NCBI RefSeq assembly: GCF_002847285.1
Contig: NZ_CP025407.1
Location: 6,203,001-6,267,000 of the forward strand
DNA: 64,000 nucleotides
DNA from: Streptomyces sp. CMB-StM0423
GTDB lineage: Bacteria > Actinomycetota > Actinomycetes > Streptomycetales > Streptomycetaceae
Direction: 5' to 3'
The first letter of the stretch is position 1. Each line of letters starts with the position of its first letter. Positions 48,998 to 57,222 of this stretch are shown one piece after another. Both the position numbers and the translations under genes were made by a program. The notes beneath the pieces were generated by a model. The model was not told the origin of the DNA and made no database searches. It saw only the letters and a list, made by a program, of their open reading frames with translations.

Positions 48998-50566
48998 CTA
49001 CTTCTTCCGCGTGGAAGGTTCATTCTCCCTGTCGTGCGCCGGCTCCTGCCCGGCCCGGTCCTTGGCGGGCATGAACACGGCGGCCACCACCGCGCCCAGC
49101 ACCGCCGTCCCCGCCGCCGCCAGCGACGTCGCGTGCATCGCGTCGATGAACGCGCGGTTGGCCTCCGGGATCAGCTTCTTCCCGGCGGCGCCCGCCTTCT
49201 GCGCGAAGGCGCGGGTGGCCTCGATGGACTCGCCCGCCGCGCTCGGCGCCCCCGCCGGCAGGGTCACCTTGCCGCGGTAGACCGACGACAGCAGCGAGCC
49301 GAGCACGGCGACCCCGAGGGCACCGCCGACCTGCCGGAAGGTGTTGTTGACCGAGGACCCCGCGCCGGCCTTCTCGCGCGGCAGCGACTGCATGATCGCG
49401 GTGGTGGCCGGCGGCATGACGTGCGCCATCGCGGTGCCCATGACGAAGAACAGCACCTCCAGGATCCACAGCGGCGACGTCTCGTCCAGCAGCAGGAAGC
49501 CGGCGAAGGCGGCCGCGATGCCGAGCATGGCCACCGTGCACACCGCCCGGGCGCCGAACCGGTCGACGACCAGCCGGGACCGCGGCGCGAAGATCAACTG
49601 CGCGACGGCCAGCGGCAGCAGGAGCAGCCCGGAGTCCAGCGGCGACAGGCCGCGCACGCTCTGGATGTAGAAGACCATGAAGAACGTCACGCCCATGAGC
49701 GCGAAGAACACCAGGCCGATGACGGCGACCGAGGCCGAGAAGCGCGGGTTGCGGAACCACCGGATGTCGAGCGCCGGGTGCCGGCTGCGGCGCTCGTACC
49801 AGACGAAGAGCCCGATGACGACCGCGCCGACGAGGATCGCGCCCCAGACCTCCGGGGCGCTGAAGTCGGCGCGCTGGCCGCCCCGGACCACGCCGTAGAC
49901 GATCAGCACCAGGCCGGCGATGGACAGCAGTACCCCGGTGGGGTCGAGCCGGCCGGGGTTCGGGTCCTTGGAGTCGGGGACCAGCAGCACCATGCCGATC
50001 AGCGCGACGCTGATGATCGGCACGTTGACCAGGAAGACCGAGCCCCACCAGAAGTGCTCAAGGAGCAGCCCGCCGGTGATCGGCCCGATGGCGATGGCCA
50101 GGCCCACGGAGCCGGCCCAGATGCCGATGGCCCGGGGCTGCTCGTCGCGCTCGAAGACGTTCACGATGATCGCCAGCGTGGCGGGCAGCACGAACGCGCC
50201 GCCCATCCCCATCAGGGTGCGGAAGGCGATCAGCTCCGCCGGGCTGCTGGAGAACGCGGCGAGCACCGAGCCCACCCCGAAGACGACCATGCCCCCCAGC
50301 AGCACCCGCTTGCGCCCCAGCCGGTCGCCCAGGACGCCCGCGGTGAAGAGCAGGCCCGCGAAGGCCAGGGTGTACGCGTCGATCGCCCACTCCAGCTCGC
50401 TCTGGCTGGCGCCGAGGCCGGTGGGGGCGGGGGTGGCGATCGTCTTCATCGCGACGTTGAGGATGGAGTTGTCGAGGACGACGACGAGCAGGCTGAAGAC
50501 GAGGACGCCGAGGATGGGCCAGCGGCGCCGGTGGACGGCCGGGGGGATCTGGTGCGCGGTGTCCAT
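48998..50566 (-). CDS. MFS drug exporter, DHA2 (14-helix) family
   Basis: A 522-residue transporter with 14 predicted helices. The DHA2 signatures are LDNSILNVAMKTIA in helix 1, WAIDAYTLAFAGLLFTAGVL in helix 2 and GDRLGRKRVLLGG in the loop. An antiporter motif region is GSVGLAIAIGPITGGLLLEH. Such proteins expel drugs or antibiotics by proton exchange. The ATG at 50566 is preferred; ATG at 50587 is possible. The downstream TetR gene probably regulates it, possibly through the palindrome at 50594. Confidence 0.95.
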   Translation of the reverse strand: MDTAHQIPPAVHRRRWPILGVLVFSLLVVVLDNSILNVAMKTIATPAPTGLGASQSELEWAIDAYTLAFAGLLFTAGVLGDRLGRKRVLLGGMVVFGVGSVLAAFSSSPAELIAFRTLMGMGGAFVLPATLAIIVNVFERDEQPRAIGIWAGSVGLAIAIGPITGGLLLEHFWWGSVFLVNVPIISVALIGMVLLVPDSKDPNPGRLDPTGVLLSIAGLVLIVYGVVRGGQRADFSAPEVWGAILVGAVVIGLFVWYERRSRHPALDIRWFRNPRFSASVAVIGLVFFALMGVTFFMVFYIQSVRGLSPLDSGLLLLPLAVAQLIFAPRSRLVVDRFGARAVCTVAMLGIAAAFAGFLLLDETSPLWILEVLFFVMGTAMAHVMPPATTAIMQSLPREKAGAGSSVNNTFRQVGGALGVAVLGSLLSSVYRGKVTLPAGAPSAAGESIEATRAFAQKAGAAGKKLIPEANRAFIDAMHATSLAAAGTAVLGAVVAAVFMPAKDRAGQEPAHDRENEPSTRKK

Positions 50567-50593
50567 GAAATCCACGCTAGCCTGCATTCCGAG

Positions 50594-50603
50594 ACGGCGC
50601 CGT
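50594..50603. promoter_or_regulatory. Palindrome upstream of the DHA2 exporter
   Basis: ACGGCGCCGT is a perfect 10-bp palindrome inside a longer imperfect dyad (GAGACGGCGCCGTTCC). It sits 28 bp before the exporter start and is a fair candidate operator for the co-transcribed TetR regulator. Confidence 0.4.
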
Positions 50604-50794
50604 TCCGTAACACAAAGCCCCCGCAAAGGCGCGGTCAAGAGGGTAAGCGCAGGTCAAAGGCCCGACACGCGGGGGCGTGCGACCTTGCGCACAGGTGGCG
50701 GGGCCGGGGTGTCCTTCGCCGTCGCGGCGTGCCAGCATGGAAGTGGTCCGGGGACGCCGTAAGGGCGCCTCGAGATGACGAAGGAGCGTTTGCG

Positions 50795-51676
50795 ATGACG
50801 CACGTTTCGCATGCCCGCAAGACGCCCGGCGGGGCCGATTCCGCCCCGGCGCTGTACGGCGGGGACGGGGGCAACAGCGGCCGCCGGGTGACGGTCCGGG
50901 ACCTGGCCGGCGCCAAGCGGCGCGGCGAGAAGTGGCCCATGCTGACCGCGTACGACTCGACCACCGCCGGCATCTTCGACGAGGCCGGTATCCCGGTGCT
51001 GCTGGTCGGCGACTCCATGGGCAACGTCCACCTCGGCTACGACACGACCGTGCCGGTGACCCTGGACGAGATGACGATGCTCTCCGCCGCGGTGGTACGC
51101 GGCACCCGGCGCGCCCTGGTCGTCGGCGACCTGCCCTTCGGCTCGTACCAGGAAGGCCCGGTCCAGGCGCTCCGCTCGGCGACGCGGCTGGTCAAGGACG
51201 CCGGCGTGGGCGCGGTGAAGCTGGAGGGCGGCGAGCGGTCGCTGCGCCAGACCGAGTTGCTGGTGGAGTCCGGCATCCCCGTGATGTCCCACCTCGGGCT
51301 CACCCCGCAGTCCGTCAACGCCATGGGCTACCGCGTCCAGGGCCGCTCCGACGAGGACGCGCACCGGCTGGTGCGCGACGCGAAGGCGGCGCAGGAGGCG
51401 GGCGCGTTCGCGGTGGTGCTGGAGCTGGTGCCGGCGGAACTGGCCGCCGAGGTGACGCGCTCGCTGGAGATCCCGACGATCGGCATCGGCGCGGGCCCCG
51501 ACACCGACGCGCAGGTGCTCGTCTGGACCGACATGGCGGGGCTGACCGGCGGCAGGATGCCGCGCTTCGTCAAGCAGTACGCGCAACTGCGGCAGAGCCT
51601 CGGCGACGCGGCCAGGGCCTTCGCCGAGGACGTCGGCGCGGCGGCGTTCCCGGCCGAGGAGCACACCTTCCACTGA
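50795..51676 (+). CDS. panB: 3-Methyl-2-oxobutanoate hydroxymethyltransferase
   Basis: A 293-residue TIM-barrel enzyme of pantothenate (coenzyme A) synthesis that adds a hydroxymethyl group to ketoisovalerate. Marks are MLTAYDSTTAGIFDEAGIPV, LLVGDSMGNVHLGYDTTVPV (magnesium-binding Asp and neighbours), GDLPFGSYQ, VKLEGGE, PVMSHLGLTPQSVNAMGYRV, VVLELVPAELA with the catalytic Glu and IGIGAGPDTDAQVLV. The ATG at 50795 follows AAGGAG. The N-terminal 45 residues are a variable extension. It diverges from the DHA2 exporter. Confidence 0.98.
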   Translation: MTHVSHARKTPGGADSAPALYGGDGGNSGRRVTVRDLAGAKRRGEKWPMLTAYDSTTAGIFDEAGIPVLLVGDSMGNVHLGYDTTVPVTLDEMTMLSAAVVRGTRRALVVGDLPFGSYQEGPVQALRSATRLVKDAGVGAVKLEGGERSLRQTELLVESGIPVMSHLGLTPQSVNAMGYRVQGRSDEDAHRLVRDAKAAQEAGAFAVVLELVPAELAAEVTRSLEIPTIGIGAGPDTDAQVLVWTDMAGLTGGRMPRFVKQYAQLRQSLGDAARAFAEDVGAAAFPAEEHTFH

Positions 51677-51862
51677 GCCCGCGGGGGCGGCGGGCACTCC
51701 CGGCGCGGAGGATGCGCCGATGCGGTGATCTTATTAACTGCATGCGAGTGCCCGCCGTCGTGCCGACACGGCACCGGGCGGGGCCGCGCGGACGCTGGCG
51801 GAAAGACACCCCCGTCGGCGGCCCCTGTCGGCCCCCGCCGGCCCCGTGGAGAGGAACCCCGC

Positions 51863-52186
51863 ATGCCCCCCGGACAATCCGGCCGCCGCCTGCTGCTCAC
51901 CGGCCTCGCTGCGCCGCTGCTCTGGGCGGCCGTCACCGCCCCCGCCGAGGCGGTGGCGCTGCCCGCCGCGCCGCGGGCCGCCGCCTCCGTCCCCGTACAG
52001 GAAGACGCGCCGCACACCACCGGCGACGGCAAGAACCCCGGCCGCGCGCCCGCGATGGGCTCCCCGGGCGCCCCGGCCGTCCGTGGCGACGACGCCTGGC
52101 CCGCGATCACCGCAAGCGGCGTCTTCGCCGTCTCGCTCGGCGCGGCCGTGTACTTCTTCGGCTGGGGCCGCCGCCGTACGGCCTGA
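51863..52186 (+). CDS. Small secreted, membrane-anchored protein (107 aa)
   Basis: The ATG at 51863 follows GGAGAGGAA. The N-terminus is a signal peptide with twin arginines (QSGRRLLLTGLAAPLLWAAV), cleaved near AEA. The central 40 residues are low-complexity, and the C-terminus is a membrane helix (AITASGVFAVSLGAAVYFFG) with a basic end (WGRRRTA). This layout exposes a short segment outside the membrane. There is no LPxTG sorting signal. The family is not recognised. Confidence 0.72.
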   Translation: MPPGQSGRRLLLTGLAAPLLWAAVTAPAEAVALPAAPRAAASVPVQEDAPHTTGDGKNPGRAPAMGSPGAPAVRGDDAWPAITASGVFAVSLGAAVYFFGWGRRRTA

Positions 52187-52202
52187 CCCGGGCGCCGCCC
52201 GG

Positions 52203-52478
52203 CTAGCTCGCCGGGCCCTCGTTCCGGTCCTGGCCGCGGTCCTGGCCGCGGTCCTGGGCGGGGTCCTGGGCGCGGGCCAGCCGCGCGCGGCGTACGTAGA
52301 ACCACGTCATGTTCGATGAGAGCCCGGCCAGCAGCACCCAGACCGCCCCGATCCAGTAGCCCTTCGCGAACGACACCACGGCCGCGGCCACCGACAGCAC
52401 GCACACGACGGCGGTGAAGACGGCGAGCCGGTCGGCCTGCGCGAGCAACGAGGGGGTCTTGTGGGGCTCGGACGGCAT
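52203..52478 (-). CDS. Small membrane protein (91 aa)
   Basis: The ATG at 52478 is chosen with GAGGAG about 10 bases upstream. There are two membrane helices: LAVFTAVVCVLSVAAAVVSF and WIGAVWVLLAGLSSNMTWFY. The C-terminus is a basic/acidic repeat tail (AQDPAQDRGQDRGQDRNEG) encoded by short tandem repeats of about 12 bp. It converges with the secreted protein gene with 16 bp between stops. Function unknown. Confidence 0.72.
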   Translation of the reverse strand: MPSEPHKTPSLLAQADRLAVFTAVVCVLSVAAAVVSFAKGYWIGAVWVLLAGLSSNMTWFYVRRARLARAQDPAQDRGQDRGQDRNEGPAS

Positions 52479-52629
52479 GGGGGCGGGCTCCTCGGGGTAT
52501 GGCGTGCGGGTCCATTGTGCCCCCACGCCCTACCCGCCCCGCACCGCCCCCGGACGTCGCTCGGGACGCCTGCCGACTGGCCGTCAGGACGCCCGCCGGC
52601 CGGCCCTCGCGATGCCTCCCGGCCGCCCG

Positions 52630-53334
52630 TCAGACGTCGGTCAGCCGCACCCCGGCGTGCGCGCGGTAGCGGCGGTTGACCGAGATCAGGTTGGCCACCA
52701 TCGCCTCGACCTGGTGCGCGTTGCGCAGCCGGCCCGCGTACACGCCGCGCATCCCCGGGATCAGCCCGGCCAGGGCCTGCACGGTGTCCGTGTCCTCCCG
52801 GGCCTCGCCCAGCACCATCACGTCCGTCTCGATCCGCTCCACCTCCGGGTCCTGGAGCAGCACCGCCGACAGGTGGTGGAACGCCGCCGCCACCCGCGAC
52901 TCCGGCAGCAGCGCCGCCGCCTGCTCGGCCGCGCTGCCCTCGGCGGGCCGGATCGGGTACGCGCCCTTCTTGTCGAACCCCAGCGGGTTCACGCAGTCCA
53001 CGACGAGCTTGCCCGCCAGTTCCGCGCGCAGCGCCGTCACCGTCGCCTCGTGTCCCTCCCACGGCACCGCGACGATCACCACGTCGCTGCGCCGCGCGCA
53101 CTCCGCGTTCTCCGCGCCCTCGACGCCGTTGCCCAGCCCGGCCGCCGCCGCCTCGGCCCGCTCCGCCTTCCGGGAGCCGATGACGACCCGCTGCCCGGCC
53201 CGCGCCAGCCGGTAGGCCAGCCCGCGGCCCTGGTCGCCGGTGCCGCCCAGCACGCCGACGACCAGACCGGAGACGTCGGGCAGCGCCCACGGGTCCTTAC
53301 GGGCGGGCGGGGTGTTCTGCTCACTCGAAGTCAT
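52630..53334 (-). CDS. npdG: NADPH-dependent F420 reductase
   Basis: A 234-residue F420H2:NADP oxidoreductase that passes electrons between the deazaflavin F420 and NADP. The Rossmann strand carries VVGVLGGTGDQGRGLAYRLA, with GSRKAERAE determining NADP phosphate binding. VVIVAVPWEGH, VVDCVNPLGFDKKGAYPI and AAFHHLSAVLL complete the family pattern. Hydrophilic start MTSSEQNTPPARKDP has no signal. F420 is typical of actinomycetes, which agrees with the host assignment. Confidence 0.95.
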   Translation of the reverse strand: MTSSEQNTPPARKDPWALPDVSGLVVGVLGGTGDQGRGLAYRLARAGQRVVIGSRKAERAEAAAAGLGNGVEGAENAECARRSDVVIVAVPWEGHEATVTALRAELAGKLVVDCVNPLGFDKKGAYPIRPAEGSAAEQAAALLPESRVAAAFHHLSAVLLQDPEVERIETDVMVLGEAREDTDTVQALAGLIPGMRGVYAGRLRNAHQVEAMVANLISVNRRYRAHAGVRLTDV

Positions 53335-53374
53335 GCGCCGATCGTACGGTGATCACCCGCGCACCGGCAGCGGC

Positions 53375-55423
53375 TCACCCCGCGGGCGAGGCCGTGCAGG
53401 GCGCGTCGCCGCAGACGTCCACGATCCTGCCGGTGTTCAGGAACTCGGCCATCTGCCGCTGCGCCGCGGGCTCGTCGCGCGGGTCGCTGTGCGGGTCCCT
53501 GCCCTCGCTGGGCGGGGTGTTCGTCAGTGGCTGGTACGGGCTGCCGCTGTCCCAGACGAGCATCCCGGAACCGGCGTACGGGTAACGCAGTTGCCGCAGC
53601 CCCCAGTACGGCTCCTCGTCGGGGCTGCGCCCGTCGGCCACGGTGGGAGCGTGGATCCGGGCGCCGACCGTACGGGCCTGCACCTCCGCGGCGGTGGGGG
53701 AGACCTGGTGGTCGCCGTACGCGACGTGCATCAGCACCTGGTGGCGCGGGGTGCGCGGCAGCGGGTCCGACGTCATGTGCTGCGCGTAGCCGTTGGCCTC
53801 GCCGCGGTCCCAGACCATCTGCATGAGCGCGAAGCCGAGTTGCTGCCGCAGCTTGTCGGGGTACGCCCGGTCCAGGATCTGCTGGAACGGCGCGAAGTCG
53901 ACGCTGCGGTTGAGGAGCGTGCTGTAGTTCATCCCCGGCACGCCCAGCACGGAGCGCGTGCTGTCCTGCGCCACGGCGGTGTAGATGCCGCCCATGATGC
54001 CGCCCTGGCTGTGGCCGGCGTAGCCGAGCCGGGCGCGGACGTCGATCGCGCTCGCGCCCCCTGCGCCGCGGAAGGCGTCGTCCGCGGCGAGCCCGTCCGC
54101 GTGCCGCATGAGGCGGCCGAGCCAGAGGGTGTTGAGCACGCCCTGCTGCAGCCGGTCGGCGACCGCGGGGAAGCGGCTGAGGTCCTGGAGCGTGCTGGCG
54201 ACGAAGGGGATGTCCTCGTCCGCCATGCCCTGCCACTTCGTGGCGCACATGACGAAGTTGCCGCGGGCCGCCAGCTCGCGCTGCGTACGGGAGCCGACCT
54301 GCGTCTCGTTGCCGAGGAGCCCGTGGCCGTAGAGGACGGGCCATGCCGCCTCGCCGCGCTCGCCGGGGCCGCCGAGGGCGGCGCGCGGTATCTCGCACTG
54401 GAACGGCACCACCTGGTTGTTGCCCGGCGGCCGGGCGGGCAGCGCGTCCTTGCTGCCGCCGGCGCGGTGGAAGCCGGATCCCGGCGGGCCGCCGGGGGCG
54501 TCGAGGTAGCTGGGGACGTTGTAGACGCCGCGGACCGTGCGGGCGATCGGGTCGTCGGCGGGGTGGTCCTTCACCTCGTACACCAGATGCTCCGGTACGC
54601 CCTTGCCGAGGCCGGCGAAGGCGTCGTCGCGGATGTGCAGCATCCGCTCGCTCAGGCTGCGTTCGCTGGCGACGGTGAAGTCCCAGGCCAGGTAGAGCCC
54701 GCGGGAGGTGACGCCGGCGCGGTCGAGGTCGCGCCGGACCTGGCGGTGGTCGCGCTGGCGCTCGTAGAGCGGGTCGCCCTTGCGCAGCGCGGGTCCGTCG
54801 ACGCGGCGGAAGGCGTCGGGCGCGGGGAGGGTGCGGCCGTCGGCGTCCTTGAGCCGGCGCAGGGCGACGACGTAGCGGTGGCCCTCCGCGAGGTTGCGCG
54901 CGGGGCGGACGACGAGGGCCCGGCGGGCGGGGTCCGTGGCGTTGGCGTCCAGCTCCGCCCAGTACGGGTGGCGCTTGCCCGTGTCGGCGTCGAGGAGCAC
55001 GATCGGCGCGTCGCGGTCGAGGGAGGCGCCGATGCCGGTGAGCGGCGCGGCGCGGGTCTCGCCGAGGTCGACGCCGGGCACGTGGGCGAGGATCATCGAG
55101 CCGGGCGAGAAGCCGTCGCTGCGGTTCCACTCGGCGGGGTCGATGCGGGTGCCGGCGGCGTTGGCGGGCATGGCGGAGGGCTCGAACGCGATCCGGCGGC
55201 CGGTGTCCGTACGGCGGTCCTGCTCGGTGTACCAGTCGTTGGGGAACGGCAGCAGGCACTCCGCGGGGCCGATGGGGTCGCACCCGGCGCGGTCGCCGCC
55301 GCGGGGCTGCTCGGTCCGTACGGACCGCGGGGACCCGGCGGCCTGCTCGGCGAGCGCGGTGGGGGCGAGCAGGCCCAGCGCGAGCGCCGCGACGGTGGTC
55401 AGGACCGTGAGCCGAGCGCGCAC
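53375..55423 (-). CDS. Secreted alpha/beta-hydrolase-like protein
   Basis: A 682-residue exported protein. The signal peptide is VRARLTVLTTVAALALGLLA with cleavage near ALA. The C-terminal half shows the hydrolase fold: WPVLYGHGLLGNETQV (oxyanion region) and YAGHSQGGIMGGIY, with the nucleophile Ser in the GHSQG elbow. HVAYGDHQVSPTAAEVQ probably contributes the Asp and His. The N-terminal 300 residues are a separate beta-rich domain. Esterase or lipase activity is likely but the substrate is unknown. The GTG at 55423 with GGAGG 5 bases upstream fits the signal peptide better than the earlier TTG. Confidence 0.88.
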   Translation of the reverse strand: MRARLTVLTTVAALALGLLAPTALAEQAAGSPRSVRTEQPRGGDRAGCDPIGPAECLLPFPNDWYTEQDRRTDTGRRIAFEPSAMPANAAGTRIDPAEWNRSDGFSPGSMILAHVPGVDLGETRAAPLTGIGASLDRDAPIVLLDADTGKRHPYWAELDANATDPARRALVVRPARNLAEGHRYVVALRRLKDADGRTLPAPDAFRRVDGPALRKGDPLYERQRDHRQVRRDLDRAGVTSRGLYLAWDFTVASERSLSERMLHIRDDAFAGLGKGVPEHLVYEVKDHPADDPIARTVRGVYNVPSYLDAPGGPPGSGFHRAGGSKDALPARPPGNNQVVPFQCEIPRAALGGPGERGEAAWPVLYGHGLLGNETQVGSRTQRELAARGNFVMCATKWQGMADEDIPFVASTLQDLSRFPAVADRLQQGVLNTLWLGRLMRHADGLAADDAFRGAGGASAIDVRARLGYAGHSQGGIMGGIYTAVAQDSTRSVLGVPGMNYSTLLNRSVDFAPFQQILDRAYPDKLRQQLGFALMQMVWDRGEANGYAQHMTSDPLPRTPRHQVLMHVAYGDHQVSPTAAEVQARTVGARIHAPTVADGRSPDEEPYWGLRQLRYPYAGSGMLVWDSGSPYQPLTNTPPSEGRDPHSDPRDEPAAQRQMAEFLNTGRIVDVCGDAPCTASPAG

Positions 55424-55440
55424 CGGGGCCTCCAACGGGT

Positions 55441-55492
55441 GGTTACCGAACAGTTAACCGAGGTACTTAGTCAGGGCCGCGGGTGCTGTCAA
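55441..55492 (-). promoter_or_regulatory. Promoter and dyad for the secreted hydrolase gene
   Basis: On the minus strand TTGACA (55487-55492) is followed after 17 bases by TAAGTA (55464-55469). Just downstream lies the dyad GGTTA-N9-TAACC (55441-55459), which may bind a regulator. Confidence 0.45.
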
Positions 55493-55563
55493 TGGCCGGG
55501 GCTTCAGCGATTACGCACGTGGTTCTCACCCAATCCTCAGACCGGAAGGGGACATTGGGAGTC

Positions 55564-55698
55564 ATGAACGCGCTTGTACCCGTCTGTCCGAGCTGCGGCC
55601 GCGTGCGCTGCATCTGCCCGCCGTGCGCCCTGCGATCCCGCGGGACCGGTGTTGACTGGAGGGGTGAACTGCACCTTCTGCGCCATCGCGAGCGGTGA
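55564..55698 (+). CDS. Possible small Cys-rich protein (44 aa)
   Basis: The ATG at 55564 follows GGGAG. The first 22 residues hold MNALVPVCPSCGRVRCICPP, a CxxC-x4-C-x-C pattern like a short zinc ribbon. The last third overlaps the start of the HIT gene in another frame, so the end is doubtful. It may be a leader peptide or a chance frame. Confidence 0.35.
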   Translation: MNALVPVCPSCGRVRCICPPCALRSRGTGVDWRGELHLLRHRER

Positions 55699-56077
55699 GC
55701 TCCCGAGTCACCGGGTGTTCGCGGACGAGGTGGCGGTCGGCTTCCTCGACGCCCGGCCGCTCTTCCCGGGACACGTCCTGGTGATCCCGCGCCACCACGT
55801 GGAGACCCTCACCGATCTGCCGGAGCCCGAGGTCGGCCCGTTCTTCGTACGGGTCAGGCGGCTGACCGGCGCCGTGGAGCGGGCCACGGCGGCGGCCGGG
55901 TCGTTCGTCGCGATGAACAACCGGGTCAGCCAGTCCGTGCCGCACCTGCACGTCCACGTCGTACCGCGCAACCGCAAGGACGGGCTGCGGGGCTTCTTCT
56001 GGCCCCGTACGCGCTACCGGGACGAGGAGCACGCCGTCGAGACGGCCCGGCTGATCCGCGCGGCGCTCGACGGCTGA
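55664..56077 (+). CDS. HIT-family protein
   Basis: A 137-residue nucleotide hydrolase or transferase of the histidine-triad family. It has an N-terminal CTFCAIASGELPSHRVFADE with a Cys pair that can bind zinc, PGHVLVIPRHHVETLTDL, and the triad SVPHLHVHVVPR. The C-terminal W/R segment (GFFWPRTRYRDEE) resembles the Fhit/HINT-like actinobacterial group. The GTG at 55664 directly precedes the conserved Cys; its GGAGG is too close for normal spacing, so a start at the TTG at 55652 is also possible. Confidence 0.9.
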   Translation: MNCTFCAIASGELPSHRVFADEVAVGFLDARPLFPGHVLVIPRHHVETLTDLPEPEVGPFFVRVRRLTGAVERATAAAGSFVAMNNRVSQSVPHLHVHVVPRNRKDGLRGFFWPRTRYRDEEHAVETARLIRAALDG

Positions 56078-56136
56078 ACCGCCGGGCGCCGCGGGCCCCG
56101 AGGGAACCCGATCCGGAGCGGCGCCGTCCGAGAGAC

Positions 56137-57009
56137 ATGAACCGAACGACCCCCCTACGCACCTCGGCGGCCACCGCCGCCGCCCTCGCCACCGCCGTGC
56201 TGGCCGCCGGCTGCGGCTCGGAGGATGCCTCCGGGTCCGCCGGCGACGGCAGCCGCGGGGACGTCGATCCCAACGCCGGGCTCTACCGCGTCCAGGCCAC
56301 GGTCCTGGCGAACGGCGAGCACGGCCCGCAGCTCTGCCGCACCCTCGCCGAGTCGATGCCGCCGCAGTGCGGCGGCCCGGACATCGTCGGCTGGGAGTGG
56401 GACGACGTACGCGCGCACCGCGCGAGGGACACCACGTACACCGATCCGCTGGACCTCGTCGGCACCTGGGACGGCGAGCGCTTCACCCTGGCCGAGAAGC
56501 CCCGGCCCGCCGGCGCGGCCACGGAACCGGGCGCGCCGGAGGCCGCCGCGGACTTCGACACGCCCTGCGCGGACCTCAAGGACGAAAAGGACCCGAAGGG
56601 CGGGAAGGACACGGCCGGCGCCGGCGGCGCCGACCGGCAGCGGGTGCTGGACAAGGCCGGGAAGATGCCCGGCTACGCCGGCTCCTGGCTCGACGGCGGC
56701 ATCGTCAACATCAGGTTCGCCGGCACCGGTGACGGCGGCGGCACCGAGGCCGCCGAGCGTGAGCTGCGCGGCGTGTGGGACGGCCCGCTGTGCGTCGTCG
56801 GCGCCGAGCACTCGGAAGCGGAACTGACCCGCGTCCAGCGGCAGCTCGACGAGGACGTCGAGGGCATGCTCAGCTCCGCCGTCGACCCGGTGCGCAACGC
56901 CGTCACCCTCGAAGTCGTCGCCGCCACCCCTGAACTGCGGCGCGAACTGGACCGTACGTACGGCGAGAACACGGTGCGGCTGAGCGGCTGGCTGGAGCCC
57001 GTCGCCTGA
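56137..57009 (+). CDS. Putative lipoprotein, unknown function
   Basis: A 290-residue protein with a lipoprotein signal: MNRTTPLRTSAATAAALATA and lipobox LAAGC (Cys near 26). The mature part has paired cysteines (QLCRTLAESMPPQC and FDTPCADLKDEK) and a Lys/Asp/Gly-rich linker. A C-terminal alpha/beta segment (VRNAVTLEVVAATPELRREL) resembles the sensory or assembly modules of other actinobacterial surface lipoproteins. No enzymatic motif is seen. Two tandem hairpins follow. Confidence 0.8.
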   Translation: MNRTTPLRTSAATAAALATAVLAAGCGSEDASGSAGDGSRGDVDPNAGLYRVQATVLANGEHGPQLCRTLAESMPPQCGGPDIVGWEWDDVRAHRARDTTYTDPLDLVGTWDGERFTLAEKPRPAGAATEPGAPEAAADFDTPCADLKDEKDPKGGKDTAGAGGADRQRVLDKAGKMPGYAGSWLDGGIVNIRFAGTGDGGGTEAAERELRGVWDGPLCVVGAEHSEAELTRVQRQLDEDVEGMLSSAVDPVRNAVTLEVVAATPELRRELDRTYGENTVRLSGWLEPVA

Positions 57010-57084
57010 CCGCACCGCTCCCGGAACCGGGTCCCGCGCCGCTCCTCCCCATCCGGCGCGGGGCCCGCCGCGGCCCGCCCGGGA

Positions 57085-57127
57085 CCGCGGCGAACCACGC
57101 CGCGGGCCGCGGCGAACCGTGCCGCGG
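57085..57127 (+). terminator. Two tandem hairpins after the lipoprotein gene
   Basis: CCGCGGCG-AACCA-CGCCGCGG (57085-57105) and a near copy (57107-57127) each form a hairpin, with a repeat distance of 22 bp. They lie about 76 bp after the stop codon and probably terminate transcription. Confidence 0.55.
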
Positions 57128-57222
57128 CACCGCGGCCTGCCGCCCCGGGAGGAGCTACCTGCCCTCATGCGGCACCGGGGGATGATCTGACGACCCCGCT
57201 CCGTCTGGCAAACTGTCTCCCC

